Positions 13,378-13,727 of a stretch of DNA of 13,727 bases are shown piece after piece. Source of the stretch: an uncultured Lachnospiraceae bacterium. Its GTDB lineage: Bacteria > Bacillota_A > Clostridia > Lachnospirales > Lachnospiraceae. The position numbers and the translations under genes are program-made. The notes beneath the pieces were generated by a model. It saw only the letters and a program-made list of their open reading frames with translations. It ran no database searches and was not told the DNA's origin. The stretch is taken from NCBI GenBank assembly GCA_902783205.1, contig CACZQE010000086.1, positions 1 to 13,727 of the forward strand, written 5' to 3'. Each line of letters begins with the position of its first letter. The first letter of the stretch is position 1.

Positions 13378-13727
13378 ATGAGTAATAAGCATGACGCAAA
13401 AAAAGTAAATACCGAGAGCAACGTAATGACCCAGGCCGCCTTTCTGATGGGAGCGGGCATCATCACAAGGATCATCGGGATCCTTTACAGAAGCCCTGTT
13501 ACAAGTATCATCGGAGATGTCGGCAACGGTTATTACAGTTTTGCCGTAAATATATATACCATGATCCTGCTGATCTGCTCCTACAGTATCCCTATGGCAG
13601 TGAGTAAGGTTGTGTCAGGCAAACTGGCATTAAGACAGTACAGAGATGCCCATAAGGTCTTTTACTGTGCCCTTTTCTATGTGGCCGGCGTGGGAGGCGT
13701 GGCATCCGTCGCCACATATTTCCTGGC
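13378..13727 (+). CDS. MOP-superfamily lipid/polysaccharide flippase, SpoVB/YtgP-like (3' end outside window)
   Basis: An open frame begins at ATG 13378 (GAGG at 13364-13367, ten bases upstream) and runs off the right edge; 116 residues are visible. After a polar 16-residue start comes a first membrane segment (AAFLMGAGIITRIIGILYR), then the conserved loop IIGDVGNGYYSFAVNIY. A second segment ends in SYSIPMAVSKVVS, and a third begins near residue 96. The pattern R-x-x-G-x-x-Y-R, then G-D-x-G-N-G, then I-P-x-A-V-S-K is typical of the SpoVB/YtgP branch of MOP exporters. These flip undecaprenyl-linked wall precursors across the membrane (YtgP is a MurJ-type lipid II flippase in Bacillus). The gene starts 15 bases after purB, in the same operon. 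The exact member and substrate cannot be settled from one third of the protein. Confidence 0.85.
   Translation, partial: MSNKHDAKKVNTESNVMTQAAFLMGAGIITRIIGILYRSPVTSIIGDVGNGYYSFAVNIYTMILLICSYSIPMAVSKVVSGKLALRQYRDAHKVFYCALFYVAGVGGVASVATYFL

Overview
The window looks like chromosomal DNA of an anaerobic Gram-positive Clostridia, most likely a Lachnospiraceae-type gut bacterium. This is inferred from strong GGAGG ribosome-binding sites, intrinsic terminators with U-tracts, WXG-type small proteins, secreted Big_2/FN3 proteins, an LtaS-type polymerase and a PutP symporter. No rRNA, tRNA, CRISPR array, transposase or phage gene was seen.

Left region (1-1063): the end of an operon of small helical proteins resembling ESAT-6/WXG100-type type VII secretion partners. 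It holds one 5'-truncated ORF and three complete ORFs of 81-87 residues, closed by a strong intrinsic terminator. Region 1064-4855: three secreted proteins of unknown function. The first is a small monocistronic protein with a DxDxNG loop and its own terminator. The other two form a bicistron of signal-peptide proteins that both look like beta-propellers; the second also carries a Big_2 and an FN3 domain. A promoter-like site with an upstream tandem repeat precedes the bicistron, and a terminator follows it.

Region 4856-5189: a gene-free stretch occupied by a roughly 208-bp nested inverted repeat that can fold into one long hairpin. It lies between two related terminators in opposite orientation, at the junction of convergent genes. 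Region 5190-6773 (minus strand): a PutP-type sodium/proline symporter. Region 6774-6986: the divergent intergenic region, with a good sigma-70-type promoter for the rightward operon and a perfect 14-bp palindrome.

Right region (6987 to end): a tightly packed rightward operon. It contains a bifunctional chorismate mutase/prephenate dehydratase (pheA), an LtaS-like phosphoglycerol transferase with an extra extracytoplasmic beta domain, a NagZ-like family 3 glycosidase lipoprotein, adenylosuccinate lyase of the human-like type (purB), and the start of a SpoVB/YtgP-like MOP flippase. Three of the five genes act on the cell envelope; the other two are biosynthetic genes that appear to share the transcript.

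The best candidates for something undescribed are the run of WXG-like small proteins, the paired secreted propellers, and the terminator-flanked giant hairpin. Family calls rest on motifs read by eye; no database search was possible.
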